A stretch of 64,000 nucleotides of DNA from AP-15 sp963790875. Its GTDB lineage: Bacteria; Pseudomonadota; Alphaproteobacteria; ATCC43930; CGMCC-115725. The stretch covers positions 6,035 to 70,034 of the forward strand of contig CAWBQT010000025.1 of NCBI GenBank assembly GCA_963790875.1. Direction: 5' to 3'. A model generated the notes under the pieces. It had not been told where the DNA came from. It made no database searches and saw only the letters and a program-made list of their open reading frames with translations. Numbering within the stretch: the first letter of the stretch is position 1; every line of letters begins with the position of its first letter. Positions 51,865 through 60,494 of this stretch are shown here, piece by piece. Made by a program: the position numbers and the translations under genes.

Positions 51865-52827
51865 TCAGTCGCTCTGCATCCCCGCTTCCTTTGCTACGCG
51901 GCGCCAGCGGGCGATTTCGGCGCGAATGACATCCTCGAGGATGGTTGGCGAGCCGCCGACCGGCTCGCCGCCGATCGCCGCGAACTTCGCAGCGACGTCG
52001 GGCTCGTGCACGATTTCGTCGAGGGCGTTGCTGAGCTGCGTGATCACCGCGTCGGGCGTGCCGGCCGGTGCCAGCACGGCAAACCAGCTGACCGCGGTAT
52101 AGCCGGGCAGGGTCTCGGCGATGGTCGGCAGATCGGGGGCGGCGGCGGCGCGCTGCGAGCCGCTGACGGCAAGCCCGTGCAATTGGCCGTCGCGCATCAG
52201 CGGCTGCGCTGTGATCAGCGGCGCCAGCATCACCTGCGCCTTGCCGGCGACGACCCCGTCGACCGCCGCCTTGCCGCCCTCGAACGAGACAGGCGCGATG
52301 TCGGTGCCGCTCGCGATTTTGAACAGTTCGAAGCCGAGCTGGGTCGGCCCGCCGATGCCGGCCACGGCATAGCGCAACCCGCCCGGATGGTCCCTGGCAT
52401 AGCCGATCAGGTCGTCGACCGATTCGATCGGCAGCGACGGGTTGACGACGAGGACATAGGGCGCGCCGAGCAACAGCGAAACCGGCGCGAACGCGGTTTC
52501 GCTGTCGAACGGCAGGCGGCGATAGGTGCCGGGATGGATCGTGAAGGAGCTCGGCGTCAGCAGCAGGGTATAGCCGTCCGGCGCCGCCTTCGCCACTTGC
52601 GCCGTGCCGGTGATGCCGTCCTTGCCGGCGACGTAGTCGATCTTGACCTTCTGATCGAGCAGGGTAGCGAGCTTGGGGGCGACGGCGCTGGCCACGACAT
52701 CGGACGGTCCGCCCGGCGGAAACGGCACGACGACGCGGATCGGGTGGTCGGGATAGACCGCCCGCGCCGCCGTACCGCCGATTGCGGTCAGGAGCAGCAC
52801 GAGGCACAGGCGGAACAGCGCCGTCAT
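51865..52827 (-). CDS. Bug-family (TctC-like) periplasmic solute-binding protein
   Basis: The 320-residue protein has a signal peptide (MTALFRLCLVLLLTAIGGTA) and the Bug family pattern: YPDHPIRVVVPFPPGGPSDV, GYTLLLTPSSFTIHP, YVLVVNPSLPIESVDDLIG, then GIGGPTQLGFELFK and PTIAETLPGYTAVSWFAVLA. Such proteins bind carboxylates, often aromatic or citrate-like. No TctA/TctB membrane genes are adjacent, so it is an orphan, which is common for the family. ATG 52827 was chosen by the signal peptide. Confidence 0.92.
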   Translation of the reverse strand: MTALFRLCLVLLLTAIGGTAARAVYPDHPIRVVVPFPPGGPSDVVASAVAPKLATLLDQKVKIDYVAGKDGITGTAQVAKAAPDGYTLLLTPSSFTIHPGTYRRLPFDSETAFAPVSLLLGAPYVLVVNPSLPIESVDDLIGYARDHPGGLRYAVAGIGGPTQLGFELFKIASGTDIAPVSFEGGKAAVDGVVAGKAQVMLAPLITAQPLMRDGQLHGLAVSGSQRAAAAPDLPTIAETLPGYTAVSWFAVLAPAGTPDAVITQLSNALDEIVHEPDVAAKFAAIGGEPVGGSPTILEDVIRAEIARWRRVAKEAGMQSD

Positions 52828-52993
52828 CGGTTCCTCTCGGGGAGTTTTGCAGCCGTCCTCGATATGCAATGTCGCCCCGGCCCGCCGCCGGCGCAATGGT
52901 GCGGGAAACGGGCCGATGCGGCCGCGGGATGGCCGCCGCACCGCGCCTGACCTATATAGCGAACAGGCAGATCACCATCGGAAAAGTCGATAA

Positions 52994-54514
52994 ATGCTCG
53001 ACTTCGCAAATGTCGCGGCCGTGCTGCGCGACCCGCTCGTCGCCACGCTGTCGCTGTTCTGCCTCGGCGTGCTGCTGACGCATCTGCTGTTCCGCCGGCA
53101 TGCCCTCGCCCGGGCGATCGTCAGGGTGGTCTTTCTGCTCGTCCTGACCGTTGTCCTGCTGCATGCCGGCGTCGTTCCCTATGAACCGCTGACGCGGACC
53201 GGGGTGCCGCTCGAAGACGCGGTCCGCGCCGCGCTGAAGATCGTCTGGTGGTTCTGGGTCGCCTGGTTTCTGGTCGGCTTGCTGCGCGCTTTTGTCGTCG
53301 CCGAGCATCGCCCGCGCGAGGGCAAGCTCATTCAGGACCTGCTTGCCGGCCTCATCTACCTTGCCGCGGTCTTCGCGGTCATCGCTTATGTCTTCGATCT
53401 GCCGATCCAGGGTCTGCTCGCCACCTCCGGCGCGATCGCGATCATCCTCGGCCTCGCCTTGCAGAGCACGCTGAGCGACGTGTTTTCCGGCATCGTGCTG
53501 AATTTCAGCCGCCCCTACCGGCCGGGCGACTGGGTCAGCATCGACGGCAGCACCGACGGCCGGGTCATCGAGATGAATTGGCGGGCGACGCACATCCTGA
53601 CGGCAAAGCGCGATTTGGCGATCGTGCCGAACAGCACGATCGCCAAGGCCAAGATTGTCAATTCCAGTTCGCCGTCCGGCATCCATGGCATGACGATCGT
53701 CGTCCAGCTCGCGGCCGAGACGCCGCCCGCCGCCGGCGCCGAGATCCTGCAGGGCGCGATCCTGAACACCCGGCTGATCCTGGCGACGCCGGCGCCGCTG
53801 ATCGCGGTCAAGTCGATTTCCGCGGATGCGGTCGAATTCGACCTGAGCGTCTTCGTCGAGGATCTGGGCCAGTCGACCCGCGCGCAAAACGAGCTGTTCG
53901 ACTGGATCTCCCGGCATCTGGCGGCGGCCGGCATCGCTCTCGCATCGAGCCAGAGCCAGCCTTCGTGGATGCCGCAAGCCGCCCCTGCCATGCCGCCGAG
54001 GAGCGCCGCCGACCGCGCGTTCGATCTCGTCGCGATTTTCGCCGGGCTGACCGAAGACGAGCGTCGCATCCTCGCCGGCAAAACCAAGCCCGCGCATTAC
54101 GAAGAGGGCGCCGTTTTGGTCGAGCCCGGCCGGGTGCTGCATTCGCTGTTCATCGTCGGCGCCGGCGTCGTGTCGCTGACGGGTTTTGCCTCCGAGGGCG
54201 AGATCGAATTGCTGCGCCTCGGTCCGGGCGAGCACTTCGGCGAGATCGGGATGCTGACCGGCAATCCCGCGACGGCGACGCTGAAGGCGCTCCTGCCCGT
54301 GACCGTTTACGAATTGTCGAAGGATGACTTGGCGCCGGTGCTGGAGGCGCGCCCCGAAGTCTCCCAAGAGTTGTGCCGCGCGCTGGCGCGCCGCCAGGCT
54401 GTGGGTGAGCTGATCGCCTCGCCCGGCATCGACAAGAGCGAGCCACCGAGCCGTGTTACCGCCTGGTTCTCCGATCGGCTGCATCGGCTGTTCGATCTGT
54501 CCGGCGCCGAATGA
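52994..54514 (+). CDS. MscS-type mechanosensitive channel with C-terminal cyclic-nucleotide-binding domain
   Basis: The 506-residue membrane protein has about four N-terminal helices and the MscS core: pore helix LLATSGAIAIILGLALQSTL, then SDVFSGIVLNFSRPYRPGDW and the beta domain (GRVIEMNWRATHILTAKRDL). Residues about 350-465 are a cyclic-nucleotide-binding domain (LVEPGRVLHSLFIVGAGVVS, LGPGEHFGEIGMLTGNPATA). It matches the bacterial cyclic nucleotide-gated class, which is usually gated by cAMP rather than tension. In the phosphate-binding cassette the usual Arg appears as Thr/Ala (NPATATLKA), so ligand preference may be altered. A class III cyclase is at 19155-20408. Confidence 0.9.
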   Translation: MLDFANVAAVLRDPLVATLSLFCLGVLLTHLLFRRHALARAIVRVVFLLVLTVVLLHAGVVPYEPLTRTGVPLEDAVRAALKIVWWFWVAWFLVGLLRAFVVAEHRPREGKLIQDLLAGLIYLAAVFAVIAYVFDLPIQGLLATSGAIAIILGLALQSTLSDVFSGIVLNFSRPYRPGDWVSIDGSTDGRVIEMNWRATHILTAKRDLAIVPNSTIAKAKIVNSSSPSGIHGMTIVVQLAAETPPAAGAEILQGAILNTRLILATPAPLIAVKSISADAVEFDLSVFVEDLGQSTRAQNELFDWISRHLAAAGIALASSQSQPSWMPQAAPAMPPRSAADRAFDLVAIFAGLTEDERRILAGKTKPAHYEEGAVLVEPGRVLHSLFIVGAGVVSLTGFASEGEIELLRLGPGEHFGEIGMLTGNPATATLKALLPVTVYELSKDDLAPVLEARPEVSQELCRALARRQAVGELIASPGIDKSEPPSRVTAWFSDRLHRLFDLSGAE

Positions 54515-54998
54515 GCGAGCCGTCTGCCGCCGGCCGCACCGCCAGTTCGTCCGCTCGGGCCCGTCGGAAGGGCGGATAGAAGCTCTCGCCGGCCGCAGGC
54601 ATCGCGGCAATATTGTGCATCGGCCGCAGCCCCTCTCGGCGCAAGGTGAAGTCGCAAGCACCCGGATTGGCCGCCGGCGCTGCTCTCCGGCCGCTCGGCA
54701 GGAGCCGCACGCCGAGGTAGGCGGCGCCCTTAAACTTAAAGCGCTCCCCTATCGACGGGGCAGGGCGTTCGATCGCCACACGTCGCGCCCTCCAAGTCGC
54801 GCATCCTCGCTGCCACCGATCCGCGGCACCGTCGCGCGTTGAATTTGCGCCGGAATCAACAGCCCCGCACGCGTGTTCGCCTCCACGAGTTGGCCACGAG
54901 TTGGCGCCGGCTTAAGGCTTTCTCCATGGCGATGCCGGAAAACGTCGCACGGCGCGCCAACCCCCCAGCCGGCGCCGATCACCCCGAGGCCGCGAGTG
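54515..54998. other. Gap of about 480 bp
   Basis: Only weak frames are seen. A minus-strand frame (54456-54779) reads FKFKGAAYLGVRLLPSGRRA and ADELAVRPAADG; it might be a real small protein, but it overlaps the channel gene's end and has no family match that I know. No repeat or terminator was recognised. Confidence 0.3.
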
Positions 54999-55859
54999 AT
55001 GCGCAGGTTGATCTCGATCATAGGCTTGCTCCAGGTCGTCGCCGCCTGCGCCCAGCCGACGGCGCAGCGCAGCGAAGCGCCCCTCGCACTGCCGCCAAAA
55101 CCAGGCGTCAGCGCGGCATTGCCGTCGTTCGATGTGGATGGCGAGGCGGCGCGTCTGCGCGCCGCGCTCCGTCGCGAGGTGCCGAATGCGCTTACCGATA
55201 CGCAGGCCGAGGAGAGGGCGTGGATCGCGTTGTCCCGGGCCGCGGTTGCCGACAGCAGCCAGAGCATCGACCGGCCGCAGCTGCTCGTCGTCGTCGACCG
55301 CAATCCACAGGTGCAACAGCTGCGGATCGTACTGGCCCGCCCGGATGGCGGTTGGCAGGACCTCGGCGGCAGCAGGGTTTCGACCGGGGAAACCGGCCGG
55401 CGCGATTATTACGTGACGCCGACCGGTGTCTTTTCGCACACCGATCTGATCCTCGACTGGCGCGCCGCGGGGACGTTCAATGCCCAGCATATTCGCGGCC
55501 TCGGTGTTGCAGGAATGCGGGTGTGGGATTTCGGTTGGCAGCAAGCGGCGAAGGGCTGGGGCACGCAGGAAGACGGCGAGATCCGGCTGCTGATGCACGC
55601 CACCGATCCGGCCTACCTCGCGCGGCGGCTCGGGCGTCCGGCCTCGAAGGGATGCGTGCGCCTTCCCGATGCGATGAACCGGTTCCTGGATCACCGCGGC
55701 GTCCTCGATGCCGATTATGAGCGCGCGGCGCAGACCGATCGCCGCTTTGCCGCCTTGCTGGCCCCGGACCGAATTCCGACGCCGCTTGCCGGAAACATGC
55801 TCGTCGTCATCGACTCCGCCGAGTCGCCGCAACAAATCGCAGCAAACCCCAGCCATTGA
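54999..55859 (+). CDS. L,D-transpeptidase-like lipoprotein
   Basis: The 286-residue protein starts with a lipoprotein-like signal (MRRLISIIGLLQVVAACAQP; Cys of VAAC is the likely lipid site). The C-terminal domain shows LMHATDPAYLARRLGRPASK then GCVRLPDAMNRF, that is the His...Ser-Lys-Gly-Cys pattern of YkuD-type L,D-transpeptidases, with Cys as nucleophile. They crosslink peptidoglycan or attach proteins to it. The usual SHGC appears as SKGC, and the domain position at the end with preceding DYYVTPTGVFSHT fits the family. A plain anchoring role is possible. Confidence 0.8.
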   Translation: MRRLISIIGLLQVVAACAQPTAQRSEAPLALPPKPGVSAALPSFDVDGEAARLRAALRREVPNALTDTQAEERAWIALSRAAVADSSQSIDRPQLLVVVDRNPQVQQLRIVLARPDGGWQDLGGSRVSTGETGRRDYYVTPTGVFSHTDLILDWRAAGTFNAQHIRGLGVAGMRVWDFGWQQAAKGWGTQEDGEIRLLMHATDPAYLARRLGRPASKGCVRLPDAMNRFLDHRGVLDADYERAAQTDRRFAALLAPDRIPTPLAGNMLVVIDSAESPQQIAANPSH

Positions 55860-55894
55860 GCCTTTCCAACGATCACCGCGATGACGCGCGAACC

Positions 55895-56197
55895 CTAAGG
55901 ATCCGCAGCGCGAGAGACTTGGCGCACCCAAGCCAGGACCTCGTCGGCACCATGCGGCTTTTCGAGGAAGGCGATCGCGCCGGCGGCCGCGGCGCCGACG
56001 CGGGCGGCGCCGTCCGTATGCGCGATGACGATGATGACCGGCAGCGCATCGCCGCGCCGGCGCAACTCTTCGACGACGTCGAGGCCGTTCATGTCGGGCA
56101 TGTTGACGTCGACGATCAAGCAATCGCCGTCGGCCGGACGCGCATCAGCGAGGAACGGCCGCCCGGCGGCGAATTCCCGGTGCGTTCGGACGGGGCA
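55895..56197 (-). pseudogene. Receiver domain missing its N-terminus
   Basis: The minus-strand frame reads FLADARPADGDCLIVDVNMP, DMNGLDVVEELRRRGDALPV, then IVIAHTDGAARVGAAAAGAI and FLEKPHGADEVLAWVRQVSR. It includes the phospho-acceptor Asp and conserved Lys of a FixJ-like receiver, but the first about 30 residues with the acidic pocket are missing. Its N-terminal side is abruptly replaced near 56190 by a histidine kinase fragment on the other strand. Confidence 0.7.
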
Positions 56198-56970
56198 TCG
56201 GCTCTTCACCGGCTTTCTGCGCGATTTGACCGAGCGGCAGCAGACGCTCGACCGGCTGCAGGACCTGCAAAGCCAACTGTCGCATGTCTCGCGCCTGACC
56301 GAGATGGGCCAGATGGCCTCGGCGCTCGCCCATGAGATCAACCAGCCGCTGACCGCGGCGACGAATTATTTCGAGGCCGGGCGGCGGCTGCTGGCGCGCG
56401 GCGATGCGGCCGGCGTCGAGCGGGCGCGCGGCATCTTCGACAGCGCCGCGGCCCAGGTTGTGCGGGCGACGCAGATCATTCGCCGGCTGCGCGATTTCGT
56501 CGGAGAAGGCGAGGGCAATCGGCGCGGCGAACCGGTCGCCAAGCTGATCGAGAAGGCGAGCGCGCTCGCCTTGATCGGGGTCAAGGACAGCGACGTCAGG
56601 ATCGAGCTGCAGGTCGCCCCGCAGCTGCCCGAGGCGCTGGTCGACCGCATCCAATTGCAGCAGGTCGTTGTCAACTTGATTCCGCAACGCGTCGAAGCCA
56701 CGGAGGGCTGCGCTTGGCGGGAGCTGACGCTCGCCGCCGAGCGCGACGCCGACGGGATGATTGCGATCAGCGTCGCCGACGCCGGCCCGGGCATCGCGCC
56801 CGAGGTCGCCATACGGCTGTTCCAGCCATTCGTCACGACCAAGGCGCAAGGGTTGGGGGTCGGCCTGTCGATCTGCCGCGCGATCGTCGAGCGCATGGCG
56901 GTGCCTGGGCGCCGCGACCAACGCGGCCGGCGGCACCACCTTCCGCTTCACGATCCCGCCGGCCGCGTAG
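56198..56970 (+). pseudogene. FixL-like histidine kinase fragment with frameshift
   Basis: The frame reads LFTGFLRDLTERQQTLDRLQ (end of a PAS domain), H-box ASALAHEINQPLTAATNYFE, VDRIQLQQVVVNLIPQRVEA (an N-box with the key Asn-Ala changed), VADAGPGIAPEVA and GLGVGLSICRAIVERM. After that the frame shifts; the true ending GGTTFRFTIPPAA lies in another frame to about 56970. The sensor part is missing. It joins the receiver fragment head to head near 56190, so this is a rearrangement scar and not a working two-component pair. Confidence 0.7.
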
Positions 56971-56988
56971 CGCGGTTGGCGAACAGAT

Positions 56989-58302
56989 CTATTCCGCCGC
57001 CTCCAGCAAGACCGGGTGGCGCGCCTGCTGCAGCGTGTCTTCATAAGCCTCGAGCCAGGGCTGCGCTTCGGGCGCGATCAGATCGCCCGACCGGATGCTG
57101 CAGGCGGTGGCCGGATCGTCGACGAGCGGCGGCACGGTCGCGCGGTCGCGCAGGGCGCGCGCCGCGTCAATGAGCCGCCGGCGCGTCATGACGATCATCC
57201 GGTCGCTCGGCGCCAGATGCTCGAGCGTGCGGTCAGCGATGTCGCCCATGCTCTCGGTCATCGCCGAATCCTGCGGGAAGACGCCGGCGATGCCGGTAAA
57301 GCTGATGCTGCGCTGAGCGTCGCGATCGATCAGGTAATCGTTTTCCTGATTGGCCACCGGGCGCCAGCGGCCGAACCAATCGGGAGTGTTCGGCAGTGTC
57401 GCCGTGGTGCGATCGAGCAATGGCAGCGGCTGGCCCGCCTTGTTGCGGCTGAGCACCGGCGTCTTGCGCTTCCAGGTATAGGTGAAGGCCATCGTATGCG
57501 TGTCGTCCAATGGCACCCAAGCCTGGGTCAGGATGTTGTCAGTCAACGGTCCGTTCGGGAACAGCGTCCAGAACGGAAACGCGAAATGGGCGAACCGATA
57601 ATAGAGGGACCCCGGCGTCGCCGGGCGGTAGGCCGCGTACATCGTGCCCCAGTCGGTCGTCCGGACGTGATAGCGCGGCGCCCGGTCGATCAGCTGGAAG
57701 CGCTCGAGATGGTCGGGATCGATGTCGGCGAGCTCGACCTTGCCGGTATGCAGAAAGCTGAAATGCGAGGTGTCGATGTCGCCCTCCAGCGCCTGCAGCC
57801 AGTTGCATTCGCGCAGCACACAGGAGATGCTCGTCTCCTCGGCCGGGCATAACGTCGCTTCGATCGCCGGCAGCGGCGGAGCCGCGGCGCGTTCGCCCAT
57901 ATAGACATAGACGACCCCGCCGCGTTCTGCCGCCCGGTAGGATTTCGCCTTGACCTTGCCGCGGAAGTCCTGGTCGGCCGGCAGGTTCGGCATGTCGAGG
58001 CAGTTGCCCTCGGTGTCGTATTTCCAACCGTGATAGACGCAGCGCAGCCCGCCCTCTTCGTTGCGGCCGAAGAACAGCGAAGCGCAGCGATGCGGGCAGC
58101 GGTGGTCGAGGACGCCGATCCGTCCGGCGCTGTCGCGAAACGCGATCAGCTTCTCGCCGAGCAGCATCAGGCGCAGCGGGTCGCCATCGGCCGCGAGCTC
58201 GGACGAGAGGCAGGCGGGGAGCCAATATTGGCGCATCAACGCGCCCATCGGTGTGCCGGGCCCGATCTTGGTCAGCCATTCGTTTTCGGCGCGCGAGGTC
58301 AT
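56989..58302 (-). CDS. Rieske (2Fe-2S) aromatic ring-hydroxylating oxygenase, alpha subunit
   Basis: The 437-residue protein has the Rieske motif CPHRCASLFFGRNEEGG followed by LRCVYHGWKYD, giving the CxH and CxxH ligands, and a mononuclear iron site around EGDIDTSHFSFLH. It opens GPGTPMGALMRQYWLPACLS, like phthalate 4,5-dioxygenase and related monocomponent oxygenases. Such enzymes hydroxylate or O-demethylate aromatic compounds, with electrons supplied by a separate reductase; no reductase gene is in this window. GAGG precedes ATG 58302. The gene is followed upstream in transcription order by a co-oriented amidohydrolase gene, 139 bp away, suggesting a shared pathway. Confidence 0.92.
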   Translation of the reverse strand: MTSRAENEWLTKIGPGTPMGALMRQYWLPACLSSELAADGDPLRLMLLGEKLIAFRDSAGRIGVLDHRCPHRCASLFFGRNEEGGLRCVYHGWKYDTEGNCLDMPNLPADQDFRGKVKAKSYRAAERGGVVYVYMGERAAAPPLPAIEATLCPAEETSISCVLRECNWLQALEGDIDTSHFSFLHTGKVELADIDPDHLERFQLIDRAPRYHVRTTDWGTMYAAYRPATPGSLYYRFAHFAFPFWTLFPNGPLTDNILTQAWVPLDDTHTMAFTYTWKRKTPVLSRNKAGQPLPLLDRTTATLPNTPDWFGRWRPVANQENDYLIDRDAQRSISFTGIAGVFPQDSAMTESMGDIADRTLEHLAPSDRMIVMTRRRLIDAARALRDRATVPPLVDDPATACSIRSGDLIAPEAQPWLEAYEDTLQQARHPVLLEAAE

Positions 58303-58441
58303 GTCGGCATCCTCTTGTGGGGTGGCTTGCGGGGTTGCCCATCGGACTCGCAGGAAACGTGCCATCCTCGCCTTACAGGAACGATAAACTCCGCGGCGAG
58401 CGCGAAACCGTATAGTCCAGAGGCCGGTGGGCCTGCCAGGC

Positions 58442-59980
58442 TCAGAGCCGTGAACTCGGCCGGTAGAAGGGCTGATGGCGCTCCGCGTCGTAATAGTCGG
58501 CGTAGAACGCCTTGACGTGCGGCAGCAGCGCCTTCGACAGGCGCCGGCGCTCGACCTCGTCGTCCGACAACGCCCTTTGCAGGTCCTCGTGCAGCGCGCG
58601 CAAGGCGTCGTCGCGGTCGACCCGGGTGAATTTGCCGTCGCGGTAGATGACCTCTCCGTCGCAGATCACGGTCCGCACGCCGCTTGTCTTGGCGCGCTGC
58701 ACCACCGCATCGAGCAATGGCGTCTCGTCGTCGAGATAGGGATAGCCGATCTGATCCCAGTCGATCAGCACGATGTCGGCCCGCCGCCCGACCTCGAGCG
58801 CGCCGATACCGTCGCCGAAAGCGGTGGTCTTCGCGCCGCCGGCCGTGGCCATGCGGAACACCTGGGCCGGGGTCGGCACATCGTCCGCCATGCCCGGCAC
58901 GCGATGAGCGCGCAACACCATGCGGATTTCCTGCAGCATATCGCGGTCGTCGTTGATGCCGGCTTCGTCGATGCCGATCGCCGTGTTAATCCCGTTGGCT
59001 TCGAGCGCGTTCAGTGCCGCAACCCCAGAGCGCAGCCGGAAATTCGATGAGCAATTGTGGCACACGCATGTGCCGGTCTCGGCCAGCCGGCGAACATCCG
59101 TCTCGTTGAGCCAGACGCCGTGGCCGAGCGTCATCTGCGGCCCTAAAAGCCCGAAGCGGTCAATATAGTCGACCGCACTGCCGCCGCCGCGCCGACGCGC
59201 ATATTCTTTCTGGTAGGCCGTCTCCAACAGATGCATATGCAACGGAACGCCATATTTGCGCGCGGTGTCCGAGAGCCGCGCGAGGGCCGCGTCCGAGCAC
59301 CAGTGCAGATTGGCCGGGGCCAGCTGGATCCTGACCCGGTTCTTGTCGTGGTGGCGGCCGTAGAGGCCTTCGAACAGCGCGATACGGTCGTCGAGCGACA
59401 GCCGAAAGCGGTCGTACCAGCGCTGCATCGGCCCGCGCAGCTCGGCCGGCAGGCTGGCAACGAAGTCCTCGTCACGCTGGTAGACGAGCCGGTTCTGGTC
59501 GCGCACGGCAAAGGAATAGGAAACCCGCATCCCGACGTCCTCGTAGGCGCGGATCACCTCATCGGCGCCGCGGTCGACGTCGGCGAGCGTGCCGGGAACC
59601 CAGCCCTGAATGTGCTGTACCGTCGTGACCCCGGACATGATCATCTCGAATGCGGAATAGAGCGTGTCGAGATAGAGGTTCAAATGGCGCGCCACCATGC
59701 GGGTGACGAACCACAGTTCGAGCGGCATGTCCGGCGAGCCGAGCTGCACCGGGGTCAGGCCGATGTGATGGTGGCCGTTGACGAAGCCCGGCAGCAGGAT
59801 CTCGTTGCCGCTGCCGATGACCGGCAGGTCGGGATGCGCGCGGCCGAGTTCGGCAAAGCTGCCGATCGCGGCGATGACGCCGTCTTCCTGCAGCACCGCC
59901 CCGTCTTTGATCTCGTTCCAGCGATGGCGGTCCGTCGCCCCGGTGATCGTCGCGCGGCTGCGGATCAAGGATGCCGGCAT
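58442..59980 (-). CDS. Amidohydrolase of the TRZ/ATZ (cytosine deaminase-like) family
   Basis: The 512-residue protein has the metal motif GFVNGHHHIGL, His in VPLHMHLLET, His in TLGHGVWLNE and Asp in TAIGIDEAGIND, as in the TRZ/ATZ group that removes amino or chloro groups from N-heterocycles. The C-terminal end carries IGALEVGRRADIVLIDWDQI, the usual small beta-domain. AGGAGG lies just before ATG 59980. It is upstream of and co-oriented with the Rieske oxygenase gene, so the two probably work on the same nitrogenous aromatic substrate. The substrate cannot be named. Confidence 0.9.
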   Translation of the reverse strand: MPASLIRSRATITGATDRHRWNEIKDGAVLQEDGVIAAIGSFAELGRAHPDLPVIGSGNEILLPGFVNGHHHIGLTPVQLGSPDMPLELWFVTRMVARHLNLYLDTLYSAFEMIMSGVTTVQHIQGWVPGTLADVDRGADEVIRAYEDVGMRVSYSFAVRDQNRLVYQRDEDFVASLPAELRGPMQRWYDRFRLSLDDRIALFEGLYGRHHDKNRVRIQLAPANLHWCSDAALARLSDTARKYGVPLHMHLLETAYQKEYARRRGGGSAVDYIDRFGLLGPQMTLGHGVWLNETDVRRLAETGTCVCHNCSSNFRLRSGVAALNALEANGINTAIGIDEAGINDDRDMLQEIRMVLRAHRVPGMADDVPTPAQVFRMATAGGAKTTAFGDGIGALEVGRRADIVLIDWDQIGYPYLDDETPLLDAVVQRAKTSGVRTVICDGEVIYRDGKFTRVDRDDALRALHEDLQRALSDDEVERRRLSKALLPHVKAFYADYYDAERHQPFYRPSSRL

Positions 59981-60494
59981 CGGACCTCCTGTTCGGGTTT
60001 TGCGCAGCATCGGCCGGTCGCGGCCCGAGCGCAATCGCGTCCGAACGAGGCGCCATTCCCATCGACGAGGGCGCGGCGAACGCCTGGCTCGGACTTGGCC
60101 CTGCTCAACTAGTACCCTTGCACAGAGGTTTTGACGGGTTGAAAAAGCAGCCACTCGGCCTTCACGCTGGGAACGGGTCTCGCTGCCCCACAGCCGTCGT
60201 TCGCGGCAGCGCCAGGGACCGGCTCCGCTGAGTGAAGGCGGCATTCCGGAGGAGCCGCCGATCAAACGACAGTGTCGGCGGTAACCAGGTTCCCGCCGAC
60301 TCCGCCGGGCAGTCGAATTGCCGGTGGTGCCGCCCTGAAATGTATCAGTCTTGCCCAATCAGGAGGGTGCTCGCGCCCGTTGAAATCGATATGTTGTCGT
60401 CGACATCATAGGGTGCCGACAAACCGCCGCTGTGCCGGCCGCCACGTTTTCGCGCGGCAGCCGGCAGATCATCGCCTGTGATCCCGAGCTCGAC
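59981..60494. other. Gap of about 510 bp
   Basis: No frame has family character. The region should carry the promoter of the amidohydrolase gene and the end of the HAF protein gene. No obvious repeat was found. Confidence 0.4.

Noticed and set aside
52952..54661. 569-codon minus-strand frame opposite the MscS/CNB gene
   Set aside because: Antisense shadow rich in Gln, Arg and Asp with no motif.
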